Origin: Udeniomyces pyricola
Taxonomy: Eukaryota; Basidiomycota; Tremellomycetes; Cystofilobasidiales; Mrakiaceae
DNA length: 64,000 bases
Direction: 5' to 3'
NCBI GenBank assembly: GCA_039545295.1
Contig: BCIK01000004.1
Span: 1,055,389-1,119,388, forward strand
In this document: positions 45,436 through 58,360 of the stretch, piece after piece
Numbering within the stretch: position 1 is the first letter of the stretch
Layout of the letters: every line of letters begins with the position of its first letter
Translations under genes and position numbers: made by a program
The notes under the pieces: model-generated
What the model was told of the DNA's origin: nothing
Databases searched by the model: none
What the model saw: the letters and a program-made list of their open reading frames with translations, nothing else

Positions 45436-48400
45436 ATGCTCGGTCGCTCAAAATCATTACGCAAACCGACCAAGTCCATCCAGCCGACCGAGCTCGAGGA
45501 ACCTACGCCAGCAGCCTCATCAGCAAGCAATAGTGCCCATGCTCATCTCCCAACCGGACTGGTCAATGATGGTATCACCTGCTTCATCTTCCTGTTATCT
45601 TTCAGTACTTTCCATACATTAAACACCTGTCTCATACCCAAACACCTCTGTGTCATTATTTGTGCATCAACCGTTTGATCACCAGGCAACACGTGCTACC
45701 TTAACAGCGTCTTCCAATCTGTACGTACTTCCCTTCCTGTCCCCTTCCCCCCCCCCCCCTTCCTTCTGGACCTTCTCTTCTCTTACACGCTCTTTACTAA
45801 CCTCGACCCTGTCTGCATCGCGTCTCTGTCCCAGCTTATCCACACCCCGCCTCTCTCCACTCTTCTCACACCTGTGGACGTCGAACGGCTACCGTATCAG
45901 CCTCCGACGACGACCAAGCTTGACCGTCAACGATGCCCCGCCCTAATGGCCGACCGGAACGAGCATCGAGACCTAATGCCTCTTGCCGCAAGCTTCTGCG
46001 AGAGTGCCGGACGTAGTTGGCGGACTGAACTCAAGGGAGTTGCCGGCGTCGAGAGGAAAGGCCAAGGACTCAAGTGAGTTGTTTGTTTGAGGGAACCCAC
46101 AGGTTGGTCGGGCGTTTGAGCCCTTCGTCCCAGGACGAGTTCGGTTCAGCCGCCTGGTTTCCTCGAGATTTGACCGAACAGCGGATTTCGTTGGGGGTAG
46201 GCCGTCATGCTGAGAGTATATGCGTCGTTACATTCGAATCAAGACAGATAATATTAACACGTTATGATCTCCTCTGCTTTGCCTCAGAACCCTGCTTTAC
46301 ACCATTTCTCGCAAGTACGACCAGTACGGTGACGTACGTGCGAATGTCGCCTGTCTCGCTTCTCCCGGCCGCGGCGCGGCGTCCATGATTCTGATCTCGC
46401 GTGTCTTGTCTCGTTTCGCATGTTGATGACTATCAACAGTACGCCCAGCAAGACTCTCATGAGCTCCTCCGTCATCTCCTCGATAGCATGCGAATGGAGG
46501 AAGTCGACGTGCGTAACTTTGTCCTCGTCGCTTGAGGCCGGATGGTGGAATGGGGCCCCTCACTGACCTCATCAAGAGCTTTCTCAACGCGATTTGCCTC
46601 CACATGTTCTCAAATCATTCATCATCTTTCGGTCATCGATCCGTAATCATATAGGTTATCCGTCGTCTTCATCCTCCTACGGACCCCAACTCAGCTGAAC
46701 CGCCAACCCCTCCCTTCTCTCGGCCTGTTTCGCCCGACCCAAACCTACCGGCATCGTATGCTCCTCCCGAGTTTCCCCAATCTCCTACGTCTTCGCCTCC
46801 TCCAACCCAGCCCATGGCTCTACCTGACATGAGCTCTATCACTTCTCATGGCCCGTCATCATCGGCCACGCCTGTCGAGGGCCTTCCGTACGTCGCGGGC
46901 AGCGAAGCGGCGAGCACAATTGGCGGTGCTAGAAAGAAGAAGGGCAAGAAGGAGCCGCACAACATGGTGTCCTTTATCGACCTTTTGTTCGGGGGAAGAT
47001 TGGCGAGCATGATCGTATGCGAGACTTGTAAATCTGTGAGTGAATCAGGCTTGACGTAACGTATATATATGGGTGAACGAGACGTCGCTAACGCGTCAAC
47101 GGTTGGGCTGCTCTTGACTACTTCTTCCAGGTGTCTCATACGTACGAAGACTTCATGGATCTCAGTCTGAGCTTACCGCAGGAAGAGCCGAGAGAGCGAA
47201 AGGTTTGTTGCTTCCATGTTGTTCCCGCGTGCTAGATTGGCGGTGTCAATGAGCTTTTACTAATGTCTTTTGGTTGCCTATTTCCAGCGGGATCGCCTCA
47301 AGTCGATGGCCCAACGACTCAAGTCTAAGATTTCTCGTCCTGACACCGACTCCAACGCCGACGACGAGAATGCCATTGCGTCGGACGACGACGAAGACGA
47401 CGCCAACTCGATCGATCCCGTTGCTCGGACGCGTTCCTTTTCCCGGCGGCTCACGCAAGGGGAAGAAGAAAATCTCTCGCGTACTCCTGGTGGGCGCCGC
47501 ATGACTGTTGGTGATAACCACGCTCCCAGCAACAGCGGAAGCGCTCTTGGACGCCGGGGGAGCATCTTTGCCCTCACCGCGCGGAAGATGAGTTTATCGA
47601 GCCGACGAGGATCCACTGCTCATTCGGACGCCCTTAGCGCGGCCGGGGCTGGATCCAACTCCCGCTCGTCGTCTCCTGGCGTCTCCGAGGACGGCTACGG
47701 TGGGAACCGAGCAACCTTGCATCCGGTCACCCACGCATCTTCCTTCAACTCGACCATCTCGACTACTTCGACCGACGCGACCTCGGTTAGCCCTCTGAGT
47801 GCGACGACGACCCCTTCTGCGATGTCTCAATTCAACTCGACCTCGGACGGCAAGTTCCCCAAGCTTCGGCCTTCGCAAGCGGCTTACATCTCGCGCATTC
47901 TCAACGCCGCCCAAACGAGCTCCCTCCCCGGCGGCAGTACGGGTCTCGTCGACGCCCTCAAGCAGTTCACTGCCGTCGAAATTCTCGAGGGCGAAAACAG
48001 CTTTGCGTGCAAGAAGTGTTGGAGATGGGAGAACCCGAGTAGCGATGGAAAGCCCTGGCACCGAGGAGGCGAGCGACCAGAGGAGGATGACAAGGAGGAC
48101 GGGCTTGAGGGCGTTGGAGGCGTCGGAGGTATTTCATCCTCGACTTCCGTGCCCCCTGCGGCTGATGCGGCTGGAGGCGACTCACAACTCGGCGTGATCC
48201 ACGACGTCGAGGATGATGTGGAGATGCGCGCTGGTCTTTCGACGTCTGGAAACCGACTTTCGACCATTGTTCAGGAGGACAACAGTTCTCTCTACCTTGA
48301 ATCCGCACCCGTCACTACAGGCAACTCCCCCACTTGGTCCTCCCGAAGTCTCAACGAATCCATCACGTCTGCGCCCGGCGCGCTCGCTACTCCCTCAGCA

Positions 48401-49908
48401 CTGTCGGCTTCCATGAGGCAGCTGGGTCTTAGTGGAGAACGGAGGGAGGGAATGGACGAGGACGAGCAAGCGGCTGAACTTCATCAACAGCAGCACCCTC
48501 ATCCACCCAATCCTAACATCAACATCATTCCCTTCTCTCCTGATGCTGAGCCCGAGCAGTTTGTCGTCGTGCCCCCAACACCGCCGCTTGCTGGCGAGTC
48601 ATCTACTTCTAACATGACGACTCCAACCTTGGCTTCCTCGCCCAAACCGGTCACTACCCCTCTTCCAACCTCTGCCCCACCTCCTGCGAAATCCGCCTCG
48701 TTCAACCCGGCGACCGCGTCAGGTCTGCGGCCTACGTCGTCACGCGGTCGGTCCTTCACGCAACACGTCAACCCGACTTTTCTCGAATCGGGTTCTTCCT
48801 CGGCGCTCTCTGATTCGGATTCGTCGGATTCTTCGGAGGACGATCGGTCTAATGATGGAGGGAACACGACTGATGACGGTGGTAACTCGATCCTCGACGA
48901 AGCGGCCTCGCGGATCTCGAGGGGCAAGACCAAGAAGAGCGAACGTTACATCATGAGGCGAGCGTTCAAGAGATACCTCGTCGTCAACCCGCCTCCGATC
49001 TTGGTTGTCCACCTTAAGAGGTTTGAGCAGATCACGGGTGGACGAGGGTTCAGTGCGTTTGGAGGGTTTGCTGGAAGTAAGTTGTGTTCGGATCCAGGCT
49101 CGTCTTCGATGTCTCGACCTGTACAAAAAGTCTTTGCGAAACGACCCTTAGCTAAACATCTCGACGATACCAACTTTCTCCCCTTGCCCTCTTACCTGTT
49201 CAATTTGCTAGACTTCAAGAAGATCGATTCCTACGTCACGTTCCCCGAGCAACTCGACCTTGCCCCGTTCCTCGCCCCCGCCCGAGTCGGCGCCCCCATC
49301 ACCGCTCACAACGCACCTGCCTCGGCTCGGCTTCGCGCCATGGATGCTGTCGCCGCCGGCCCGAACAACGCCTCGAGTTCCGACAAGGCACCGGCGTTTG
49401 TGGAGGCGGTCAAGTACAACTTGACGGCCGTCGTCGTTCATATCGGAAGCATGTCCGCTGGCCACTATGGTGAGACTTTAGAGCGAAAAAAAAAAAAAAA
49501 GTTTGGGTTCTGGCTTTCGCACGGTCGTTTCGTACGCTGAACATGACTCGTCTTTTACTTTCTCTTCCTCTCTCTTCCCGTACTTCTCTCTCTCAAAACG
49601 AAACAGTTTCTTACGTCCTCTCCTCCCCCGACGCTCCGCCTCCACTCCATCCCGATGCGCTCTCGCCCAACCCACCCCCGACGAACCCGCTCGACACGAC
49701 GGCCGTTCGATCTGACCAACACCCGACCGTAGGTGTCCCCGCCTCTCCCATTGTTGGCTCTCACCAGACCCATACGGCGACGACGGCGACGATTCTGCCG
49801 GATCCGAGGGTGTGGTGGTACTGCTCGGACGAGTTGGTCAAGAAGGTCTCGGTCGAAGCCGTGTTGGGAAGCAAAGCTTACCTCGTCTTCTACGAGAGAG
49901 TCGTGTAA
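45436..49908 (+). CDS. Ubiquitin-specific protease (USP family, USP16/45-like)
   Basis: Cysteine protease that removes ubiquitin from proteins. Exons: 45436-45571, 45686-45720, 45835-46073, 46288-46333, 46440-46508, 46655-47035, 47131-47202, 47288-49469 and 49607-49908, 1153 residues. The Cys box spans the first splice: LVNDGNTCYLNSVFQSLIHT, with catalytic Cys at about 50. Then come DQYGDYAQQDSHELLRHLLD and the zinc-ribbon Cys pairs IVCETCKS and FACKKCW. Late blocks are PPILVVHLKRFEQ, VSFIDLLFGG and YNLTAVVVHIGSMSAGHYVSYV, with the catalytic His. The end WWYCSDELVKKVSVEAVLGS, continuing AYLVFYERVV, is the typical USP C-terminus. About 600 residues of Ser/Pro/acid-rich low complexity interrupt the catalytic domain between and after the Cys pairs. 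Separated Cys pairs and a long insert fit the USP16/45 subgroup, but the subgroup is inferred. The active-site motifs are intact. Confidence 0.9.
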
Positions 49909-51550
49909 AAAAAAAAAAAAAAACAAGAAAAGAAAAGAAAGGAAGAAAGAAAGAAGAGTGGGAGAGAAGGGAAGAGGAGGTTTATCCTTGCCAAATACCA
50001 ACACGAAACACATTCTACAACCCAAAAAAAAACACACACACACACATAACACAAAGAAGCCCTCGCCGGAGTCGTCGAAAGAGGAAGGAAAACAAAAGAG
50101 GATAAAACCAAGTGGAATGCAAGCAGGATAGATCGAGGGAGTCAAGAAGTATTACTCAGCGAGGGTTGAGCTCCTGAATGGTCGATCGGCGAGGTTATAG
50201 ATGGGACTAGTTCTTCCAGACAGCGATCAGTTGATCCTTGGTGGTTTCCCCTTGATCATCATCAGCCTAACCTGGCATCTCTATACCTCGCTAGTCTTTC
50301 TATTCTTTCCTTTCTTTCTTTTCGTTGCCCTTTCCTCTTCCTTCTTCGTGTTCGGTTTGTACGATGCGTTTGACCCGGTCATCGAATCCGTCGACAGAAT
50401 CTTATAGTCGACGTTTCTCCCTCTATCTATCCATTGCTACTATCTATCTACCTCATCTTTCAACCAACCAACCCTATCATTTACCCTCATCCTGGTCTGT
50501 CGGCCGGACCGGCACCGTCACTCCCCCATCCCCCCCCCCCTCCCCCCCTCCCCCGAGACGTTTATAAAACTTTTCTGGAAACGATCGGATTGGCGACAGT
50601 AACTTTTTTTTCTTCTTTTCTTTCTTTCTTCTTCTTCCTCTGAGCTCCTGCATCTAGCTCCTGATACTCCATCTCTCTCTCTCTCCCATCTAGTCTAGGT
50701 TAAGCGCATCCATCTCGTACCCATTTTCTTCTTTTTCTACTTCCAATTTTGTGCAATATCTACATACATAAATGAAATTGAAAAAAATATATCAGTTTCT
50801 TTGCCTCTCTTTCCAAAGCTAGCAGCTAAAACCAATCGATCAATCGCGAGCTACCACCGCCGCCGCCCGCCGCCTGACGTCTAAATGATACGTACTCATC
50901 CTAGTCGATGATGATCTTAAGTAAGTAGAGTACGTCGTCCTAGGACTTGACGTTCACTCGTGACATGATTTTTTTTACCATCATGGTGCATATTGAAATT
51001 CATTCTTGCAAAAGGGGAGGGGAGAGGGAATTGTATATGCATATGAGAGTGCAAAAACGAAAGACTATGGCAAGTTCAAGCCCCAAATCTGCATAAGAAA
51101 GAAAAGAAAAAGAAAGGAAAAGAAGAAGAAGAAGAAGAAGAAACAGCAATCAGAGCAAGAGCAAGAAGAAAAGAAAGAAAAAAAGAAGAAGAAAAAAACT
51201 ATCAGAACAAGGAAGATAGGAGATGAGAGAAGGGGAGGTTAAGGTTTGTAAGGATGATTTGGGGGGGGGGGGATTCCAAGAGAAGGGAGAAGATGAAGAG
51301 ATCCGTCAGGAGATTTTGGGGATGGAGAGGGGAGAGGGATAGAAGCAGAGAGGAGTAAAGGAAGGGGGGGGGGGGGAGCAGTTAGAAATGCGAAGAGGCA
51401 GAAGAAGAGGGAAGCAAGGAGATGGTTTTTTGGTTGACCCATAGCAAAGTCATAAAGAAAAGAAACAAAAATGGAACGCAAGTATATGGAAGAGAGGAGG
51501 GGGGGGAGGGGGAAGGAAGGAAGAGGGGAAAACAAAGTAGCCATCCGTTC
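49909..51550. other. Convergent 1.6-kb intergenic region with homopolymer and AAG tracts
   Basis: The 3' flanks of the USP and HMG-CoA reductase genes meet here. There are A runs right after the USP stop (49908-49924), C runs at 50521-50552, AAG repeats at 51095-51205 and G runs at 51259-51270, 51365-51376 and 51500-51510. Frames in this region encode only Lys- or Pro-rich repeats. I see no gene, although its length leaves room for a non-coding transcript. Confidence 0.55.
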
Positions 51551-54500
51551 TCAAGCATCGTTAGTCGTCTCCTCTTCGCTGACACTCGTCATGCTCTGCG
51601 AGCGTTCAGCGAGCGGGCTCGAGCCCGCACTGAGGCCCGCCGCAAAGAGGGTGGAGACCGAAGTGCTCGATGCCATCGGAGTCAGGAGGCCAACCGTTCG
51701 GTGAGCGGGCGTCGTCGGCCGCGAAGCGAGAGGCGAGGCGAGAAGAGGCGTAGACGGAGTCGATCGGTTGTGAGCTGAGCAAGTGGAAAATCGAGACAAG
51801 GCAGATGATCAGTTTCACACGTTCGTGTCCTACGAGTAAAAGAAGAAGAAGATGCATAGGTTAAAGAAGCGCAGACTAGTAAGAGGAAACGCACTCATGT
51901 GGGCCTTGATCAAGTGTCCGGCAGCGAGGGCACTCATCAAACTCAACTCTCCCGCCATGACACTAGCGGCGATGACCCTGGCCAAACGCCGAGCGTTGTG
52001 ACCCGGTGAGTCGGCATGGGCGCCGGCAACACCAAGCATCTGGAGGCAAGCGTTCTGAGGAGGAAGGAACGTTCCACCACCGACAGTACCGACCTCGATG
52101 GCGGGCATGGAGACAGTGATGAGAAGATCTCGGCCGTCGTTGGTACTACGAGACAGAGACCCAGCGGAAAACAACGGACAAAGAGTCAGCACGACGTAGG
52201 CTCGACATGGAACGGGCATAAAGAGGCAAACGAAAGAACGTACGCTTCCATCAAGGTCATGCACATTGACGACTCAACATTTTGTGCCGGATCCTGTCCA
52301 GTCGCGAGGAAGATGGACTGCAATGACAAAACGACATAAAAAATAAACAAAGGGATTGTACACAAGAGTGTGAGCGTGACAAGCCTGGATAGAAAGAACC
52401 ACAGTAAAAACGAAAGGGGGGGGGGGGAGGGGTTGATACGAACGGTCAAGATGTTGGACGCATGCGCGTTGAATCCACCGATACTTCCAGCCATGGCACT
52501 TCCGATCAAGTTCTTCTTGGTATTCAGGTTGACGAGGTCGTGAACTGTCGTCTTCAGAACCGACTTGACAGTCGCGCCCGAAATGACGGCCTCGGCGACA
52601 ACAGACTTTCCTCGGCCTTCGATCCAGTTGATGGCAGCGGGCTTCTTGTCCGTGCAGTAATTGCCAGAAAGCGCGAGGATCTGCATCGAGGGGAAGTATT
52701 GCTGCATGGCCTCAAGCGCCTTCTCAGTTCCCTTGCCTAGGAAGCGATTGGGACATCATAGCCGATTGACGAAGAACAGGGCGAGAGTCAGGCCTGTTAA
52801 CACCCAAAGAGCGAAAGCATGTAGGTCACACACTCACCAGCCATGTTCATGCCCATAGCATCTCCAGTGCTCGTCGAGAGTCGAATGTAAAGCGTCCTGC
52901 CAGCCATGCCACATTTGATCGATTGGAGTCGGGCAAATCGCGAAGTCGAGTCAAAGGCTTCCTTGATGACGGCCATACCGTCGACCGAGTCAAGCCACCG
53001 CTTGGCCTGGGCAGCGAGGGTGACGCTAGGGAAGTCGACAGCCGGTCCTCGGGTCATAGCATCTTGGGTGATGACAGTGGTGACTCCGCCGCCAGCGTTG
53101 AGAGCCTTGCATCCTCGCGAGGTCGAAGCAACGAGCGTACCTTCGGTCGTCGCCATGGGAATCGGAAGCGACTCGCCATCGACGGTGAGCGGACCAGCAA
53201 TACCGACGGGAAGAGGCATGTAGCCAATGACATTCTCGCAGCAGGCGCCCATAACTTTGGAGTAATCGTAATGACGCATGGGCAGGTCGGACGACTCGAG
53301 TGTCTTGGTGGCCGATGCTCGGGCTAGAGGACACGAAAAAGTCAAGCAGCCAATCCAAACACGAGACACCGATCAGCAGCGGTTCAACTTCAAGTGAGAG
53401 GTCCTGTGATCTAGCTCCAAGATTAGGTGAAGAAGGACATACAAATGACGGCTCGTCGAATCTTGACAGCTCGCTCGTAATCTTGCAAAACTTTTTCGAG
53501 CGAGTAAGGCGGAATCTTGCCCTTCTGGACCATCATGATGATTTCCTCGTCCGAAAGCTGGTACGGTCCGAGCCCGCTCTTGAGGACAATCTCGCAATCG
53601 GCCAGCGACCGCATCTCTTGAACCGTTCCGAGGGCCAAGGGAGCCGCTCCGTTGCCGTTGGCAAGTCCGTCGAGCTGGGGTCGGTCCGAGTTACCACCAA
53701 TGACGATACCGTTGGCCGGGGTGTTCAAAGCGTCGGATTTAGCGGAAGGAAGATGGTTGAGCGAGGGAGAGACAACCAGCTCGGGCATTGGCTTCTCAAA
53801 CTTGGGCGTTGGGAGCGAGGTTTGCGTGACAGACGACGATGATGAGATAGTTTGAGCCGGTTTGGGGCGCTGACTCATCGGAACGAGCACCTGGGCTTCG
53901 GCCTCGCGTCGTCGCTCGTCTTGGTAGGCGGCCAAACCGCCGTCTTTGTTCGCACTCTGACCATTGAGCGATCCGAGTGAAAGTCCGTTCGTTCCACTGA
54001 GTCGGTTCTTCTTCTTAGTCAAGGCGCCATCCACGGTCGTCGTATCAGTCTCCCAGGCACCCAGCAAAGCGGCGGCGGCGGCGGCAGCAGCTCCACCGGC
54101 GCCGCGTGTGCCAGCACCCGAGGCAGATCCACTTGCGATACCCTTGAGAAGGTAGCCGTTGAGGAGAATCGAAACACCGAGGGTAACGATGATCCACTTG
54201 GACATGACAGGGTCACCGACAAGTCGAGTCCACTCGCTCATGAAGTTGTCAAACATGACCAGACCGTGGTGGCGTCGACTGCGTCGAACGCCGTCCGAGG
54301 TGGGGACCGTAACACGGAAGTGAATCGGGGGTGAAACGTGCGCGATAAGGTGAGTCTCCTGAGGATGGACACGAGCAAGTTCGGCAAGGACGGGCGAGAT
54401 TGTGGGCGAGTGGATATCGACAGGAAGGGTAGGCAACGTCGTATTGCTCAGCGAGTGCGTCGAGTGTCGTCGGAGGGCCGTTGTCTCCGTGAGGGTCGTG

Positions 54501-57094
54501 CACAGGTTGAGAACGTGAAGGACGAGGAAGGAGATAATCTGTGCACGCGCGTTCGGGAGCAGACATGATCAGCTAAGAGAAGGATTCGAGTGACTTGACC
54601 ACGGGCCCTGTATAGAGGAAAAGATTTCCTACCAAAAGGAGCTTCAGTCGAGCCACGGGCGTGGGGGCTTTATCGTCAAGACCAGCCTCTCCGACATCTC
54701 CTGAGCCCAAAAGCGCCTTGACAATCCGCTTGCGGTAACTCGGGGACGCTGGCGGGTTGACGACCGGGGAGGCAATACGGCCGTTGCCGTTGCCGTTCTG
54801 AGGGGCAAGAGTGGCAGTCGAAGTGCCGGCGAGAGTCGGCGTAGAGGGCGTCGAAGTTGGGGTTCGGTGGTTGATGGGACGTAGGCCTCGGATAAGCTTG
54901 ATTCGGTGAATCTAAACAACCCACGAACAAACAGTGCAAGTCGGTCAGCCGGTCAGTCGATGTGATTATCCCCCGTCGTTTCTATACACACCACAAACAT
55001 GATAACGTACCTCGACCATGATGGTCAGAATGGCAGCGTAGAACGAAAACAGGAACAAGCAGTCGGCCACGAGGATCAGGGCCGCGAGCTTGCAAAACTC
55101 TTGAAGACCTCCAACTCCGCTCGCAGCGCCAATCAGCAGAACAACGACCTCGAGGGCATAATCGCGAACGATGCTGGATCCGACTCTCTCAACGGCGTTG
55201 ACAACGATCATTCGAGCCGGCACAGGAGGAGCCCATTGGACGGCCGTCTTCTCGCTCGGTCGATCGGCGAGCTCGTCCGAGCTTCCAGGCTCGATGACGG
55301 GCTTTCGTCGAAGCAGGACCGGCGCAATCTCGGGGCTCGTGAAGACGGCTTTGGCAAGAGTGAAGGGCTTGTCGAATCCAACGGTGATAACAAGGAAGGG
55401 GAGAGCTTCAGACAGGCAGATAGGATCGACAGGGACAGAGAGAATCGAGGCGGTGAGGAGGGCGCAGAGGAAGGCGAAGATGGAAGACAAGAGGACCGTG
55501 CCCGGGAGCCAGAAGTTGGACCCCATGCGTCGCATCGAGAGGAAGAGCCGGACGAAAGTTCCGTGCATCAGGATGTAGCCGAGGAGGACGATGAAGATAT
55601 CGGCCGAGTCCGCTTGCTTGCAACGGAGGAGCAAACGCATGCAATGTCGAAAGAAGATTAGCCTCGAAATCACACCACCAGCGCCGCTCTTTCTGGAGAG
55701 AGACATGTATGGAGGACTTGAATCAAATGCACACCTTGGCCAAGTTCCCGAACCTGAGAACCAGAGCAACAATCGCGTACAGCATCCAGCGCATAGACTT
55801 CATCTCTCCAATCCGCTTGCCTGCAATGACGGCTTCGGCACCCCAGGCCGTCGCACCGGTTCCAACGATCGAGTCGGCAGGCTGAGGCGAGACCGACGTT
55901 CCGTCGACTGAGAATGTTGGCAGGTTACGGAGCTTGGCAGCGAACGACGCGTGGTAAAATGAGGTCTGGGGCAACGAAGAAGAAGCAGCCGCCGAGACGG
56001 GCAAGAGTGCGGACGTGCTGGGCAGGTAGGCAGCCGACTGAGGAAAGACAAGGGAGATGACGAGTGTTCGAGAGTCGAGCGAACTGAGGTGGAAGCATGT
56101 TGGGGACGGGGCGTCGAACGTTGGGACGTAGCAAAGGTCCGATCCAAACGTGAGGGGCTGACCGGCGCGGACGAGGTTCGCACTCGCCTGGACGGCTGCC
56201 GTCTTCTTGGAAGGCAACGAGGCTGAGGCTGGTGGGAGGTATGGGACTGAGAGAGACGTGAGGAGATAGTCCTCGAATCGAGCGAGAGCTCGCTGGACAC
56301 CCTCATCGAGCAGACCTTGATCTTGGCTTTTGGTCGGGTGATTCCTAGCGGAGGCTTCAGCGGCAAGCATGCCGTCCAAATCCTCAACATCGTCCTGCTC
56401 AAGCTCGGCATCGTGCGGGGCGAACGCCTTGAGGAGATCCTCGCCCGTAAAGGAGCCGGCTCGAGCCGCGTTGGCGAGTGGGCTGCTGGGAGAATCGAGC
56501 GAGACGACGACCTGCTTGACAAACACGGTCACAGCGTCGGGCGAAGTCGTGTAAGCACCGGAGGTGGTGTTGGCGTTGATGCCATCGGGCGAGGTCTTTG
56601 AGGCCAGTTTAGAGGTGAGGATAGTCGACCATTCATTCGGGCTTGAGGATGGGGTGTGGGCTACCGAGATGCCACGAAGAGACGATCGCGAGACAAGGGA
56701 GCTGGTCTCGGAGAAGCTACGAGAGTGGATAGGTGGTGGGGGTACGAACAAGTCAATGGGAACAGGGTTTAGGAGCAGAGAAAGCAAGATCGGGCTGTCA
56801 GTATGATGTCATTTGGACCAGGGAGATTGAACCAGGTTATGACCAGCTCAAGTACGGGCGAAGGTAGACGGTTGGACAGAGGGAAGGGGCAGGACGGAAA
56901 TAGAGACCGGGTGAAAGGGCACGAGCGTTCTTTTTCGGGCTTGACACTCACAACGGACTGTGCTTGACGACATGAAGCAGTTGGAAGTAGGTCAAAGTGA
57001 CGACGATGAAGGTGAGCAGAATGACTTCAATCGGCTGGGAGGACGACAAGGTGGCGATCCGGCGAAGGACCGGACGCGCAGAGAGGATAGCCAT
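51551..57094 (-). CDS. HMG1: 3-hydroxy-3-methylglutaryl-CoA reductase
   Basis: ER membrane enzyme that reduces HMG-CoA to mevalonate with NADPH, the committed step of sterol and carotenoid precursor synthesis. Exons: 57094-56952, 56794-55735, 55616-55011, 54911-54633, 54538-53443, 53323-52838, 52736-52444, 52317-52244, 52145-51895 and 51774-51551, 1503 residues. The N-terminal membrane domain shows [49 protein letters not shown] and [15 protein letters not shown] helices, the sterol-sensing region. Catalytic motifs are complete: [17 protein letters not shown] with EGTLVAS (HMG-CoA), DAMGMNM (NADPH), [16 protein letters not shown] with the catalytic Lys, and [20 protein letters not shown], close to the animal PGENARQLAR block. 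The membrane part is split by a luminal low-complexity insert of over 300 residues. [10 protein letters not shown] near the C-terminus matches the animal HNRSK phosphosite. The ATG at 57094 is the first true ATG of the frame. Confidence 0.95.
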
Positions 57095-58360
57095 CTGGCG
57101 AGAGAGAGAGAGAGAGTGGGAGAGAAGAAGAGCGATTGGCGAAGGAGTCGCTGGGCGAGAGGTTGCCGGCAAGTCGGTTGTGTGGGCGAAGAGGTTGAAG
57201 CTCCGGTCGCGCGCGTCGGTCGTTTAGAGGGCGCAAGGGAGGAAAGGGCAAAGGGGTGGAAAAGCTGACGAGGATAGGAGAAAGAGGTGAGAAGGGTGTC
57301 CTGGTTGAGCAGACAATGGAGATTAAATATAGAGGAAGGAGTGGTGGTCGACGGAGGATCGAATATCGAAGGGCGATGGGCGAATGGCACCAAGCTGGTT
57401 GGGGCGATGGCAGAGAGGATGAGAACCAAGGGGGAGGTGGAACCTGGTGGGACGACTTTTCTGCGGCTCGTTCCACTAAATGCGGGAAGGGAAGGTCGAT
57501 GGGCTGGCACTGAGCCCGGCTATCGGCTATGGGGCAAGGGGAGGACGAGGTACAAGGCACCAAAAGAACAAAGGCACAAAAATATGGACACCAAAGGAGA
57601 GGCAAGGGAAAGGGAAGGAAGAGAGACCAAGCTGGTAAGCTGGTACGAGCGAGCGAGTCGAGGGTTTCCGGAAGAAGGCTGCAGCTGGCAAGGGGGTGGG
57701 GGCGCGGGGGCGCGGGGGCGGCAAGAGAGAGAGAGAAAACAACAACTTGTCGGAGAGATCGAGCCCTCGGCCTCGGTCAATCGGAGGAGGTTGTGCCCCG
57801 CGTTTCCTTTTCCTTTTCCTTTCCCTCACGCTCACGCGCGCTCACGTTCCGGCCCTTCCGCAAAATCAATCAATGTTCAACGCGCCGACTCCCCCACAGT
57901 TAAATCGTGCATAGCTTTGCACAGCCCTATGCTGTCGGCCGCTTGCTCCACTCAATTCTCAACAATGCTCAATCGCATCAAGTCTCTTATCGTCGATCAA
58001 GACATCAACTCATGTCCAAAATCATCCATCAGTCCATCTAGCTGATCAACATATAGTCAAAACCCCATCAACAACTTACACGAGAGCAAACTCGACATGC
58101 GTGTACCAGCTGATGATCTAGATCGAGGCCATGCATATAATGACTGACAGCCCCAATCGCAGTCGCTTTCACTGAATGTCCCTCGGCACTCAACCAACAA
58201 ACATGAATATCGAGTGCATCATCAGGTGTTCTAGTATCTACAACCTTTGGCGTAGCAACACAAAGCAAAAGAAAGCACCACACGCAACGGCCGGGTCGAT
58301 GAAAAATAATCGGCATAAACAATGCGAAACAAAAAGGAGAAGCTGGGACCGGAACAAGCA
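57095..58360. promoter_or_regulatory. Intergenic region upstream of HMG-CoA reductase
   Basis: The 1.27 kb between HMG1 and the carrier gene's 3' end holds the HMG1 promoter. It contains a GAGAGAGAG run (57101-57115), a GGGGGCGCGGGGGCGCGGGG tract (57698-57719) and a repeated CCTTTT on the opposite side (57806-57826). No sterol-response element could be named with confidence. The plus-strand open frames here are not spliced or conserved-looking. Confidence 0.45.

Noticed and set aside
51006..51242. 78-codon lysine-rich frame
   Set aside because: Produced by an AAG/AAA microsatellite tract in a convergent 3' region.
51600..57900. Many long open frames on the plus strand opposite HMG-CoA reductase (up to about 250 codons)
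   Set aside because: They are antisense shadows of GC-rich exons with biased codon use. They have no family motifs and no matching splice signals.
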